Of a stretch of DNA of 64,000 nt, positions 16,686 through 26,873 are shown in pieces. How positions within the stretch are numbered: the first letter of the stretch is position 1; each line of letters begins with the position of its first letter. The notes under the pieces were generated by a model. That model searched no databases, was not told the DNA's origin, and was given only the letters and a program-made list of their open reading frames with translations. The DNA comes from Lewinellaceae bacterium (GTDB lineage: Bacteria > Bacteroidota > Bacteroidia > Chitinophagales > Saprospiraceae). Position numbers and translations under genes: made by a program. The DNA lies in NCBI GenBank assembly GCA_020636255.1, contig JACJYE010000012.1, positions 62,001-126,000 on the forward strand. Reading direction: 5' to 3'.

Positions 16686-17627
16686 TTACATCCAAAACCG
16701 ATAAGTAACCAGGCACTCGTAGCCCCACCCCTTGAAAGCCGACAAGGCGCCGAGGTTGTAGGAACCCTGGCCTCCCACTTTCAGGCTTCCATCTTTGAGG
16801 AAGCCGCCTGTAAAAATATACCCTAGCTGCAAACCTACGGTGCCGTCGGAGCTATAGGCCAGGCCAGACCAGAAAACCTGGTCCAACTCAAAGATAAGGC
16901 TGGCCGTAATGTTGATCAGATTGTCGGCGCCAAAATCGGCCCAGATGGAAGGTTCGAGGTAAAAATAATCCTGGGCGATCCGTACACCAGCAGTGGCGTT
17001 GGCGTGGATGCTACGGTGAAATACGGGCGCCCCGTCATCAGTGCTCACCAGTGCTTTGGGCCATAACTGATTGGATCCAATGCCGACGTAAAAGGTGTTT
17101 TCGGAAAGGCTCCCCATCTCTTTATTAGTGGCATAAAAGAGCCCACATCCAAAGCTGACACCGGGACGCGTTTGCCAGGTATTCAAGGCCAGAGCATCAT
17201 CGGGGTCGGTGGCAATGATATTTTTTTCGTTAAAAGAAAAGCGCTCCCAGCCCGCCAGCAGGCCAAAGGCGAGCAGGTCGTCCCGAAACAGCCCTGGAGT
17301 TATTTGGTAGCTATAGGCCAGTGCGTAATAATTCCGCTTGAACGGGCCGGCTTCTGCCTGCGACAAAAAACCGCCTGCGCTCATATTGAACTCGGCAACA
17401 GGCACCTGGAAAAAGGCGGACGCCGTTACAGGGGCATTCTCAAACCCGGCCCATTGCTGGCGGTAATAGGCCCCACCGTCGAGGTGCTGGTCACTGGCCG
17501 TCATAGCAGGGTTCCAAATGAAGTTGGTTGAGCTGAAAGCCGTGCGGCCAGATAACTGCTGACCCCACACCGGCCGGGCAGCCATCAGGAATATTACAAG
17601 AAAAGCGGCGGTGGTGATCCGGTCCAT
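16686..17627 (-). CDS. PorP/SprF-family type IX secretion outer membrane protein
   Basis: 313 residues with a signal peptide (MDRITTAAFLVIFLMAARPVWGQ). It shows the family features: an early FIWNPAMTASDQHLDGGAYYRQQWAGF segment, aromatic-rich alternating strands through the body and a terminal YRFWM beta-signal. PorP/SprF-like proteins are outer-membrane barrels that work with T9SS substrates carrying type B sorting domains. Here it begins 1 bp after the stop of just such a protein (17629-19692), which strongly suggests a translocation/anchoring pair. Confidence 0.9.
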   Translation of the reverse strand: MDRITTAAFLVIFLMAARPVWGQQLSGRTAFSSTNFIWNPAMTASDQHLDGGAYYRQQWAGFENAPVTASAFFQVPVAEFNMSAGGFLSQAEAGPFKRNYYALAYSYQITPGLFRDDLLAFGLLAGWERFSFNEKNIIATDPDDALALNTWQTRPGVSFGCGLFYATNKEMGSLSENTFYVGIGSNQLWPKALVSTDDGAPVFHRSIHANATAGVRIAQDYFYLEPSIWADFGADNLINITASLIFELDQVFWSGLAYSSDGTVGLQLGYIFTGGFLKDGSLKVGGQGSYNLGALSAFKGWGYECLVTYRFWM

Positions 17628-17628
17628 T

Positions 17629-19692
17629 TTATTCGTAGATTATGGTTAGCGCACTTTTGATCTCTACATCATTTATCTGCAGCACGTAATAATACACGCC
17701 TTCAGGAAGCCTTCGGCCTTTGTAGGTGCCATCCCAATTGTTGTCGTAGTGCAATTGCGTGAAGACGATATTACCCCAGCGGTTGAAAACGCTCAGCTTG
17801 TTTTTGCTGTATTTTTCCAGGCCCGCAAACTTTAAGACATCGTTCTTACCATCGCCATTAGGTGTAAGGATATTGACCGGCTGTATATGTGCCCTTGGGT
17901 CGCCCGAAGCAACGGCAACCAGGACGGAATCCCGAAGGCTGCAGCCGTAAGGGCCAGTAATCGTTACAACATAGTATGCACTATCCAGTGGCTCGGTACC
18001 AGGGTTCGGGATATGGTAATCGCTGAGCGGGTATTCAGATAGCTCCCATTCGTAACTGGCCCCGCCTGTAGCATTCAGCATTGCCGTAGTGCCTTTAGCA
18101 ATGCAGGTATCCTGTCCTGCCGTTGCCTTTAATTCGACCACTGTCAATTCAAAAACGGCAGTATCGGAAAAACATTCATTTGACACGGCTACCGCGAACA
18201 GCGTCGTGGTGTCCGGCCGAACATATACAACCGGGGCATTCACATCACTGATAAAAACCGCTCCGTTGATCCATTGGAAAGCCGCTCCGCCCTGAGCACG
18301 CAGCTGTAGGGAATCGCCTAGGCAAATAAAGGTGGAAGCTGCATCGATAGCGGCCTCTACACTGGGGATGAAAGTGAGCAGTATGGTATCAGAAGCGGTA
18401 CAGGCATTACTATCCGTTACGGAAAGGCTATAACCTCCGGGGCCGGTTACCACAATGGCGCTGGAGGTTTCTCCCGTTGACCACAGGTAAGAATACCCCA
18501 GCACATCCTCCGCCTCGAGCAGTATTTCCTCTCCTGTGCAGAATGTGTCGTCCGGGCCCAAAGCGACTTCCGGCAGCTCGAGTATTCCAAGCTGGAGGCT
18601 GCTTTCGGCCATGCACGCCCAGGTATTGGTAACGGATACGGAATAAAGCCCCGCTTCCGACACGGTGACCATCGGGCTATCCGCCCCCGTATTCCATTGA
18701 TAGGTACAGCCTGAGCAGGTAGCATCGAGCACAAGGCTTTCGTTTAAACAAATGGCCGTATCTATGCCCAGGTTGACGGCAGGTAAAGGGCGCAATGCAA
18801 CGAACACTGAATCACGGGCCCGGCATCCGGCGCTGTTGGCCACTTCCAGCGAAAACAGCCCGCTCGTATCGATCGCAAGGCTGGGCCCTACGGCGCCGGG
18901 AATGAGAAAACCTTCATAATACCAGGTATAGGAGGCGCCTCCCATATTGCCGGACAAAGTAGCTGTAGCCCCCTCACACAGGAAAAAATCGTCGCCTAAT
19001 TCTACAGTTGGAAATACTTCAATCCCTTCTACCTCAAAAGAAGCTGCCGCCGAGCAACCATTGGCATCCGTAGCTGTAACCATGGTAACATCACCGGCAA
19101 AAAGCCCGGCCGCAATGCTGTCCTGGCCCATACCTGCCCACTGGTACTGAACGGGGTACGCGCCATTTGCCACCGTTACGATAACGCTACCTACTCCTGC
19201 CGAACACGTATCCGGAAGAGCGCTCAGCAGATCAATAGAGAAGCCAGTTGTGCCTGCCAGAGATGCCAGGCCACTCAATCCATCAGTCGTATAGAAGCCG
19301 GCATTGTCGAATATCCCGCCCGACAGGAAAGCAGCGTCCACCGTTGTCGTTGCACAACCCGAAGGAAGAATTAGCCTGAAATGATACGGCTCTCCTTCCT
19401 GAAAACCCGGATTATCGCCGTCATCCCCATAGATTGTTATAAAAGTACTATTCCCTTCCCATACTGTCGCTCCACCACATTCCAGTACCCCGCCATTGTC
19501 GAACAACACCTGGATGATACTTCCATTTGGCAGTGGCATGCCGTCCACCTCCAGGCCTGCATCGGCAGGAATAATGATCGTTGCATCTTCAGCTGTGATC
19601 GTCGGCGTACAATCGCCAGCCTGGGCAATGGCGCTCATCTTTATGCCCAGCAGGACACACCACCCCAGTAATACGCTTACTCTCATGTTCAT
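17629..19692 (-). CDS. Secreted multidomain adhesin-like protein with T9SS type B sorting domain
   Basis: 687 residues with signal peptide (SVLLGWCVLLGIKMSAIAQ). The middle holds Ig/SprB-like modules with Cys pairs and repeated phrases such as VNLGIDTAICLNESLVLDA, TYQW/YLWSTGE and YSVSVTNTWAC. The last ~90 residues are a gliding-motility-type (type B) C-terminal domain: VNILTPNGDGKNDVLKF, LSVFNRWGNIVF, NWDGTYKGRRLPEGVYYYVL. It is exported by T9SS, presumably to the cell surface. It is followed immediately by the PorP/SprF-like gene. Ligand is unknown. Confidence 0.9.
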   Translation of the reverse strand: MNMRVSVLLGWCVLLGIKMSAIAQAGDCTPTITAEDATIIIPADAGLEVDGMPLPNGSIIQVLFDNGGVLECGGATVWEGNSTFITIYGDDGDNPGFQEGEPYHFRLILPSGCATTTVDAAFLSGGIFDNAGFYTTDGLSGLASLAGTTGFSIDLLSALPDTCSAGVGSVIVTVANGAYPVQYQWAGMGQDSIAAGLFAGDVTMVTATDANGCSAAASFEVEGIEVFPTVELGDDFFLCEGATATLSGNMGGASYTWYYEGFLIPGAVGPSLAIDTSGLFSLEVANSAGCRARDSVFVALRPLPAVNLGIDTAICLNESLVLDATCSGCTYQWNTGADSPMVTVSEAGLYSVSVTNTWACMAESSLQLGILELPEVALGPDDTFCTGEEILLEAEDVLGYSYLWSTGETSSAIVVTGPGGYSLSVTDSNACTASDTILLTFIPSVEAAIDAASTFICLGDSLQLRAQGGAAFQWINGAVFISDVNAPVVYVRPDTTTLFAVAVSNECFSDTAVFELTVVELKATAGQDTCIAKGTTAMLNATGGASYEWELSEYPLSDYHIPNPGTEPLDSAYYVVTITGPYGCSLRDSVLVAVASGDPRAHIQPVNILTPNGDGKNDVLKFAGLEKYSKNKLSVFNRWGNIVFTQLHYDNNWDGTYKGRRLPEGVYYYVLQINDVEIKSALTIIYE

Positions 19693-19752
19693 TCAAATTG
19701 GGAACGGGAGTAGGCCATCGGCAGGGGATAGCCCACTCCCGTAGGTGACATA

Positions 19753-22700
19753 TCATTTCAAAACCGAGAACCGGAGGACAACAGGCTGCCCGTCGGATTC
19801 AATTTTTAACCAATACAGCCCCTGTGGTAAGCCCTCGGCCGATAGTGTAAAATCACTGTACCTGCCGTCACCCATTGTGTGATGTTGCATCAGCTGCCCC
19901 TGAGCCGAATAAAGTTTTAGCTGGCAGCCTACCGGGAACGGCACAGAGCAATGTACCGTAATGAATTGCTGCGCCGGATTGGGATATACCAACCACTGAG
20001 GTGTTCCCACCGGGTTTTCATTTGCGGGGCTTACCAGTTGTTCCAGCGCCGCAATCACATCGATGGCATCCTCATGAAAGCGGGCTTCGCCAGCTTCGAG
20101 CATGGGCTGATAGACTGCCTCTTCGCCACTGGAAGCCTTCCAGATGTGGATGACGAAATTTTCTTCCGCAGCCAGGCCTTCCTTGTTATCGGGTGTCGCC
20201 GGGTCATCCATCCAAAGAGTGAGATAGCCATTTTGGCCTTCGTATACCGTAGCGCCCGCCTGGATACCGTCTTCGGTAAACGCTGCGAGTTCATCACCTT
20301 CAGACAAAAGATGGCTAACGGCATACTCCGGTATGATCAGCGTAGCTTCAGCACCGGTATTATTTTGCACCTCGAAATGCTGCAAGGCAGGCTGCTGGGA
20401 GCCGGGAACGGTAGTAGGACCCCTTGTAACACCAACGCCTCCGAAGTTTTGAGAATACGTAAGCTGAGCCGCACACAAAGCGTTGACTTTGTATCCAAAA
20501 GTAGGCTGCATCTGACTCATACTGCCATAAGGAGGCCCCAGCGCCGGCAGATATGCACCCCCGAACTCATCTTTTACCCATTTGATACAATTACTGATGC
20601 CCGATAACTGGTTGTGAGGAGCGTCCGGGCCTTCACGCAGGTAGGCGATCCACTGGATGCCCTCCTCCAGGTTTATTGGCGTGGTAGCCGGGTCAACTTT
20701 CTGGCCACATACCTCCAGCGACACAGAAACGCCATCTGCTATCTTTATCCGATAGCCCTCCGTAATGATCCATTCAGGGATGTCATTGATATTATAGCTG
20801 GGTGCAATGATCGAGCCAAGGTCGTTTTTGACCAGCACCACATCGTCAATAATAGGCGAAAGGATGGATAAAAATTCTGTGTCGTCCGGAATGAGATAGC
20901 TCGATACGAAATTAAACCCTTCGCTCATATTGAAAACCAGACATTTTCCTTCTTCCAGGGAAGCGATGACGCTGAAGCCATCAATGCGGAAAAGGTTTTC
21001 GTCTTCTACTTCGAGGGTACTGAAAATACTACCCACCGGCAGGTATTCGGCCCGGATATCGATCTCCTCCCCCGTGCTGATCCGCCATACTCTTACCTTC
21101 ATCAACTCTCCTTCGTTGAAGCCATTTTTTCCGGGAGCTACCTCATCATTGGCGTAAACGGTAACCACCAGGTTACCTTGTCCTGTCCATTGGCCATAGC
21201 CGCCGCAATGGTATTCGCCATTGTTTTGATAGAAGAAGCCTATGAAGTCGCCCGCCTGCAGGCTTTCTCCATCAAAATCACTACCCACACTTTCAGGTAT
21301 GGCCACCAGGTGGTTGTCCGATGAAGTGGACAACACCTCCCACGGCGCCGCATCTTCGCCAGCCAGCACAAAATGGCAAATGGTATCTGCACCGCATTGA
21401 TTGCTTACAACCAGGCAGGCATCATAAATACCGGACACAGCATAGACATGCACCGGGTTGGGTTGGCTGCCTGAAGCGCCGTCGCCGAAGTCCCAGCTAT
21501 AGTTCAGCACACCGTTCTGTGACAGGTCGGTAAAGCTGACATCCAGGCCTGCAGCCTGAGTAGAAAAATCCGCTACCGGCACACCTGTACCTTCAGCATC
21601 AAGGCTAACGGCCAGGGATGCCGTACAGCCTGCCGCATCCGATACTGTCAATGGGTAAATGCCTGAAGCCAGCCCTGAAGGATTGCGAATATTCCCTATC
21701 ACACTGCTGGCCCATGTATAGTTGTAAGGCAAAGCACCACCAGTGGCAGTGACGGTAATGCTGCCGTTAACATTCCCACATGTCTCGGGGCTGGTAACAT
21801 AGCTCAGCGTTATTCCTCCCTCCGTTTCCACCGCGTAAGAGGCGGATGCACTACAGCCTCCACCGCTGCTTACAGTCACCCCGTAAGTTCCCGGGGAAAG
21901 GCCAGACTGATCCTCCGTATTACCGAGCCCGCCCGTCCAGCTATAGGTATAGGTTGTCGGTATATTATTCACAGCAGTAACACTCCCTGCATTCTGGCCA
22001 GTTGAGACAACCTGAAAATCGGCATCGAGGACTTCTATCGGTACAGGGGTACTGGAAACACTGATAGCCGAAGTACCGATTGCCACAGGTGTAAAACACA
22101 GTTCAAATATCTGCGTGCTATTGGGCAGTGTGACGCCCATAAGTAACTGGCTGGCCCACGACATCGTGATCACTCCGGGTGTAGTGGCGGGAGGCAGGCC
22201 AAAATTGCCGGCAGTAGTCATCCCCGGTATCATATTAAGGCCTCTCAATTCATTAAATTCAAGCATGGAAGGGTCATATACAATGCTCATCTGCATGCCT
22301 ATGATATCATAAAAATGATCCACCGATACACCGGCACATACTTCTTCTCCCAATGCCCCACTTGCATTTTCCACGGTAAAATTCAGGATATCTCCTCCGG
22401 AAGGGACGATGTTTACTTCCCCGTCTTCCAGTATTACCGGTATGCCATTGAGCATTTCAACAGCAACTGTTGACCCCACAATATTCACTATTGAACCGGA
22501 ACCGGAAATGGGGAGAAAACACAACTCAAAGGCTTGAACCCCGTCGGGAACCGTTATACCTACCCCCTGCGGAGCATTCCAGGACACTGTAATCAATCCG
22601 TCCGCCGTACCAGAGTTTGGCGTCCCAAATGAGCTGGCCGTAAGGCCCGGAAGGTTAAAATTCCCAACGGATACGAACTGGACTTTTGTAAAATCATAGG

Positions 22701-25700
22701 CTATCTCAAATTGCATGTTCAGGACATCCGCAAAGTTTTCAACAGAAAGGCCCATACAGGCTGCCGCTCCCACCTGAGCGTTTATATCCTCAAGGCTAAG
22801 GGCCAGGTTACTGTTCATATTTCCCGTACCACCCCCCGTTACCGTTAAGTCGATACTGCCATCATTTCCTGCACAGCTGGCATTGAATACCTGTGCTGAC
22901 AACTGAATGGCATCACCGCTCTGCATGACCACTGCCGACGCCGTGGCGCTGCAGCCGTTTGTATCCGTTACCGTTACAAAGTATGTCCCGGGGCTCAGCC
23001 CCGTTGGGTCCTGCACGTTGCCGGGGCCGCCTGTCCAGCTGTAGGTATATGGCCCGGCGCCGCCCAGCACGCTGAGGTTGATGCTGCCGTTGTTGCCCGC
23101 GCAGCCGGCATCCGTCACCACCGTCGACAAGCTTGGCGCCGAACCGCCTGAGCCTACTGTAGCTGATGTCGTGGCGCTGCAGCCGTTTGTATCCGTTACC
23201 GTTACAAAGTATGTCCCGGGGCTCAGCCCTGTTGGGTCCTGCACGTTGCCGGGGCCGCCTGTCCAGCTGTAGGTATATGGCCCGGCGCCGCCCAGTACGC
23301 TGAGGTTGATGCTGCCGTTGTTACCCGCGCAGCCGGCATCCGTCACTACTGTCGACAGGCTCAGCAAGGCGACATCAGCACTCACAGTTGCCGTTGCAGT
23401 AGCACCACAGCCGTTATTATCCGTTACCGTTACGAAGTATGTCCCGGGGCTCAGCCCTGTTGGGTCCTGTACATTGCCGGGGCCGCCCGTCCAGCTGTAG
23501 TTGTATGGCGCTATGCCACCGGTTACAGACAGGTTGATGCCGCCGCTATTGCTGCCACAGGATGCATCGATGACATTGATGACATTTACCAACATGCCAC
23601 AAGTGTTGCAGGAAGGTAATGGGCTATTACAATTCCATATTTCAGTAATATTTTGCAGTGCATCATAAACTGAGCCGTCGCTGAGATTACAGGAAATAGA
23701 TAGGCCGAAAGATTCACAATCTTCCAATAACCACCCTTCGCAAGCGTAAATATGGTTGTAGTAACCGTAGGAAAACTGGTTTGTCGCCCATTGATACCGA
23801 ACAAGGATCACCTCTTCGCCAGCATAAATAGCCCTGGAAACAGCGAGCTGTGAATAAGCGTTGCCATTGTTAAAGCACTGATTAGAAGCAAAGAAATCGT
23901 TGATATCTTCCTGTATTTCCGGTAAGCACAATACCTCATCCGTTGTAGCAGGGCAATTCGAGATCGGAGAGCAGGGCCCTTGTACCCAGCTCACCCCTGC
24001 ACACTGGGCATAACAGCTATTGGGGTAAGTAATCCCATCGGAGCCACAAACCGGGTTGTAGTTCTGCGGGCAATTGCAGGGCTCCGGGCACGCACCGGCT
24101 GTCCAGCTCACTCCCGCGCATTCGGCATAACAGCTGTTGGGATAAGTAATCCCATCCGAACCACAAACCGGGTTATAATTTTGCGGGCAATTGCAGGGTT
24201 CCGGGCACGCACCAGCTGTCCAACTCACCCCAGCGCATTCGGCATAACAACTGTTGGGGTATAATATGCCGTCGGAACCGCATACAGGATCGTAGTTCTG
24301 TGTGCAAATGCAGGGTTCCGGGCACGCACCAGCTGTCCAGCTTACTCCCGCACATTCGGCATAACAGCTATTGAAATACGTAATACCATCGGAGCCGCAA
24401 ACCGGGTCGTAATCCTGCGGGCAAATACATGGGTTGGAACAAGGGCCAGGAGTCCAGCTCACTCCTGCGCATTCAGCGTTACAACTATTGCTATAAGTAT
24501 AGCCATCCGAACCACAGACCGGGTTGTAATCCGTAGTGCAGATGCATGAGGGGCAAGGGCCCGATGTCCAGCTCACCCCAGCACATTGGGCATAACAACT
24601 ATTGGCATAGGTATTGCCATCCGAACCACAGACCGGGTTATAGGCCTGCGGGCAATCGCAGTTTGCCTGGCAGGGGCCGAAAGTCCAGCTTACCCCTGCA
24701 CATTCCGCAAAGCAGCTATTGGTATACGTGATACCGTCAGAGCCGCAGACCGGGTCGTAATCCTGCGGGCAGTTGCAGGTAACCTGGCAGACACCCTGCG
24801 TCCAGCTTACTCCCGCACATTGGGCAAAGCAGCTATTGGTATAGGTAATGCCATCAGAGCCGCAGACCGGCGCATACACATCCGGGCAATCGCAAGCCGG
24901 CTGGCAGACACCCTGCGTCCAGCTTACTCCGGCACATTCTGCAAAGCAGCCATTGGTATAAGTGATACCATCAGAACCGCAAACCGGGTTATAAATTTGG
25001 GGGCAGTCACATACTTCGGCACAGGGCCCCTGCGTCCAGTTCACCCCCGCGCATTGCGCATAACAGCTATTGGTGTAGGTGATGCCATCGGAGCCGCAGA
25101 CCGGGTCATAGGTTTCCGGGCAGTTGCAGGAACTGCAGCTTTGCCCGGTAGCACAGGAGGCGGCATTGAAATTGCTAAACAATAAGTTCCCTGGTTGGGG
25201 GCCGAAGCCCAGGTAAAAATTCACCCCAATGCTTGGCAGGCGTTGGCAATAACTCATAATGGTGCCGCCATTGGACGGCAGGATCGGGTTCTGGTTGTTA
25301 AAACACATCTCGCCTTCCGGGTCCAGGCCGATGCTCACCTGAAAAACGTTGCCACAGTCATCTATTTGAGTGCCATTACCGTTCCAGACACAGGCATGGG
25401 TATGCTCGGAGCCAAGATTGTGGCCAATTTCATGGGCAACGACGTGGATATTGTGGGAATAATTCGGGAAAGGTGCAAAAGCAGTGGTAAATTTTGAGCT
25501 AAATGAATAGGGCCCACGCGATGTACCTGTGGAATAGGTATCACAAAGCACATCCGTAAATGCCAACCCGGAATACAAGGGGTGCAGTGTCCTGGAAGTA
25601 AGCAGATGTGCGATCCGGCCATTGTAATTGTTCTTGCGGTAATCCGCAAAGGCATACAGATAGTCAATAAAATCCGATACGCCAGCGTAGGGGTCTGGAG

Positions 25701-26496
25701 TATTCCAAACCAGGATATCAGAAATCAGGATGGGAATGCCGACATTTTCATATAGCGCCTGCACCTCATTGAATACACTATATACGAGCTGCTCTGTTTG
25801 AGAAACGCTGGCTCCGTTATCTAGAAAGAGCTGATAATCACATTCAAAAAACACTTCGAGACATCCGCCAGTCAGTGGTTGCCTGCCGGAGTTGCGCTGA
25901 ATCGTTTCCACAGGAGGCAGTGCCAGGCTATCCAGGCCACAGCCTATTCCGCCTTCGTCCAATAGCTCACTTTCTGAAAAAGCAACGTAGAGGCCCGACT
26001 GCAGCCTGTGGGCCCGGAAATTCCCCCCTTCGTCTGATACGAGGATACGGGCCTCATTGCCGTACAGGCTCACTGCTGCCAACGAATGGGGATTATCCTT
26101 AATGATACCCCGATAGAACAACTTTTCAGCCAGGGGGCCTTGTCGCCCGCCCGAACTGGCGTGCAGTTGAAATACCGGGCTCAACAATTCCACTTTATAC
26201 AGCTCCAGGGCCCGCATTTCATGGCCTATCGGAACTTCAAGTTCTATCAGTTCATCACTGGCGCTGAGTATGGCCCTCAGCGCTTCATCATCGAGGTTCA
26301 GATACGTAACCTCCCTGACAAAATCGCTGTGCTGGTTTGGCCGCTCCAGCCGTTGAAAAAGAGAATATCGGGCAGGGTGTGGCACTCTGTCCTTAACCTG
26401 GCTAAGGTGCTCATAAACCGGCATACTCATACCGCTTTCCTGAGCAATCGCCCAGCTTCCTGAAAACAGAGCAAAGATCAGCAGCAGTTTTTTCAT
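19753..26496 (-). CDS. Giant secreted metalloprotease with ten Kazal domains, SprB, cohesin-like and PKD modules, T9SS type A tail
   Basis: 2247 residues. Signal peptide 1-18. A propeptide-like region leads to a reprolysin/adamalysin-type zinc protease with HEIGHNLGSEHTH at ~355 and the Met-turn IMSYC near 415. Residues ~450-845 are ten consecutive Kazal-like domains, each with YDPVCGSDGITYTNSC and CAGVSW. Then SprB-like repeats (SWTGGPGNVQDPTGLSPGTY) at ~970-1215, encoded by near-identical 228-bp DNA repeats. Two cohesin-like domains (~1230-1500) follow, then another SprB-like unit (~1510-1545), a PKD domain (NYSWDFGDGASG, ~1650) and a long variable region. The final ~80 residues (WLVYPNPAQQFITV...) form a type A T9SS sorting domain. 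Likely a surface or released protease-adhesin; substrate unknown. Confidence 0.92.
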   Translation of the reverse strand: MKKLLLIFALFSGSWAIAQESGMSMPVYEHLSQVKDRVPHPARYSLFQRLERPNQHSDFVREVTYLNLDDEALRAILSASDELIELEVPIGHEMRALELYKVELLSPVFQLHASSGGRQGPLAEKLFYRGIIKDNPHSLAAVSLYGNEARILVSDEGGNFRAHRLQSGLYVAFSESELLDEGGIGCGLDSLALPPVETIQRNSGRQPLTGGCLEVFFECDYQLFLDNGASVSQTEQLVYSVFNEVQALYENVGIPILISDILVWNTPDPYAGVSDFIDYLYAFADYRKNNYNGRIAHLLTSRTLHPLYSGLAFTDVLCDTYSTGTSRGPYSFSSKFTTAFAPFPNYSHNIHVVAHEIGHNLGSEHTHACVWNGNGTQIDDCGNVFQVSIGLDPEGEMCFNNQNPILPSNGGTIMSYCQRLPSIGVNFYLGFGPQPGNLLFSNFNAASCATGQSCSSCNCPETYDPVCGSDGITYTNSCYAQCAGVNWTQGPCAEVCDCPQIYNPVCGSDGITYTNGCFAECAGVSWTQGVCQPACDCPDVYAPVCGSDGITYTNSCFAQCAGVSWTQGVCQVTCNCPQDYDPVCGSDGITYTNSCFAECAGVSWTFGPCQANCDCPQAYNPVCGSDGNTYANSCYAQCAGVSWTSGPCPSCICTTDYNPVCGSDGYTYSNSCNAECAGVSWTPGPCSNPCICPQDYDPVCGSDGITYFNSCYAECAGVSWTAGACPEPCICTQNYDPVCGSDGILYPNSCYAECAGVSWTAGACPEPCNCPQNYNPVCGSDGITYPNSCYAECAGVSWTAGACPEPCNCPQNYNPVCGSDGITYPNSCYAQCAGVSWVQGPCSPISNCPATTDEVLCLPEIQEDINDFFASNQCFNNGNAYSQLAVSRAIYAGEEVILVRYQWATNQFSYGYYNHIYACEGWLLEDCESFGLSISCNLSDGSVYDALQNITEIWNCNSPLPSCNTCGMLVNVINVIDASCGSNSGGINLSVTGGIAPYNYSWTGGPGNVQDPTGLSPGTYFVTVTDNNGCGATATATVSADVALLSLSTVVTDAGCAGNNGSINLSVLGGAGPYTYSWTGGPGNVQDPTGLSPGTYFVTVTDTNGCSATTSATVGSGGSAPSLSTVVTDAGCAGNNGSINLSVLGGAGPYTYSWTGGPGNVQDPTGLSPGTYFVTVTDTNGCSATASAVVMQSGDAIQLSAQVFNASCAGNDGSIDLTVTGGGTGNMNSNLALSLEDINAQVGAAACMGLSVENFADVLNMQFEIAYDFTKVQFVSVGNFNLPGLTASSFGTPNSGTADGLITVSWNAPQGVGITVPDGVQAFELCFLPISGSGSIVNIVGSTVAVEMLNGIPVILEDGEVNIVPSGGDILNFTVENASGALGEEVCAGVSVDHFYDIIGMQMSIVYDPSMLEFNELRGLNMIPGMTTAGNFGLPPATTPGVITMSWASQLLMGVTLPNSTQIFELCFTPVAIGTSAISVSSTPVPIEVLDADFQVVSTGQNAGSVTAVNNIPTTYTYSWTGGLGNTEDQSGLSPGTYGVTVSSGGGCSASASYAVETEGGITLSYVTSPETCGNVNGSITVTATGGALPYNYTWASSVIGNIRNPSGLASGIYPLTVSDAAGCTASLAVSLDAEGTGVPVADFSTQAAGLDVSFTDLSQNGVLNYSWDFGDGASGSQPNPVHVYAVSGIYDACLVVSNQCGADTICHFVLAGEDAAPWEVLSTSSDNHLVAIPESVGSDFDGESLQAGDFIGFFYQNNGEYHCGGYGQWTGQGNLVVTVYANDEVAPGKNGFNEGELMKVRVWRISTGEEIDIRAEYLPVGSIFSTLEVEDENLFRIDGFSVIASLEEGKCLVFNMSEGFNFVSSYLIPDDTEFLSILSPIIDDVVLVKNDLGSIIAPSYNINDIPEWIITEGYRIKIADGVSVSLEVCGQKVDPATTPINLEEGIQWIAYLREGPDAPHNQLSGISNCIKWVKDEFGGAYLPALGPPYGSMSQMQPTFGYKVNALCAAQLTYSQNFGGVGVTRGPTTVPGSQQPALQHFEVQNNTGAEATLIIPEYAVSHLLSEGDELAAFTEDGIQAGATVYEGQNGYLTLWMDDPATPDNKEGLAAEENFVIHIWKASSGEEAVYQPMLEAGEARFHEDAIDVIAALEQLVSPANENPVGTPQWLVYPNPAQQFITVHCSVPFPVGCQLKLYSAQGQLMQHHTMGDGRYSDFTLSAEGLPQGLYWLKIESDGQPVVLRFSVLK
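22950..23525 (-). repeat. Tandem 228-bp SprB-coding repeats
   Basis: Inside the giant protease gene, near-identical blocks (for example 23078 onward and 23306 onward, 228 bp apart) encode the 76-residue SprB-type modules. Such identity suggests recent duplication or gene conversion and potential for copy-number change. Confidence 0.85.
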
Positions 26497-26873
26497 AAAA
26501 GATCAATGGTGTTCTTTATCGGTGGAAATCAAATATTGCCATCAAATAATAGATGATTCAAAGCCTCCAATATAGCAAGGCCTCCCTCCTGCCGGAGCGT
26601 TAGCTCCGGGCAATACATTCCCTTCGCCTGCTGTATCAATAACAGGCGCTGTTTTTTCTTGAATTTTGTAATACGCTCGTAAAAGCCCCCTGGACATCCA
26701 CCTCTAATGCCGGGTGGATATTGGATCTATGCTATTTGGAATAGCTAGGGGCCTGCAAAGAGAGGCTTTTGGGAAACAAGGGCTGAAATGCCGCCCTGTG
26801 GCAAGATAAAAGAAAACGTTAAAAAACCAAAACCGAGGCAGGTAAAACCCAAATTCTTACTTATTCTTTGCCC
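26497..26873. other. Intergenic region upstream of the giant protease
   Basis: 377 bp without a gene. It holds a perfect 7-bp hairpin (CCGGAGC-GTTA-GCTCCGG, 26592-26609), possibly the end of the preceding minus-strand transcript although no T-run follows. No clear TAnnTTTG promoter for the protease gene was found. Confidence 0.5.

Noticed and set aside
24586..25185. 199-codon plus-strand frame within the Kazal region
   Set aside because: Repetitive only because the Kazal-coding DNA is repetitive; wrong strand.
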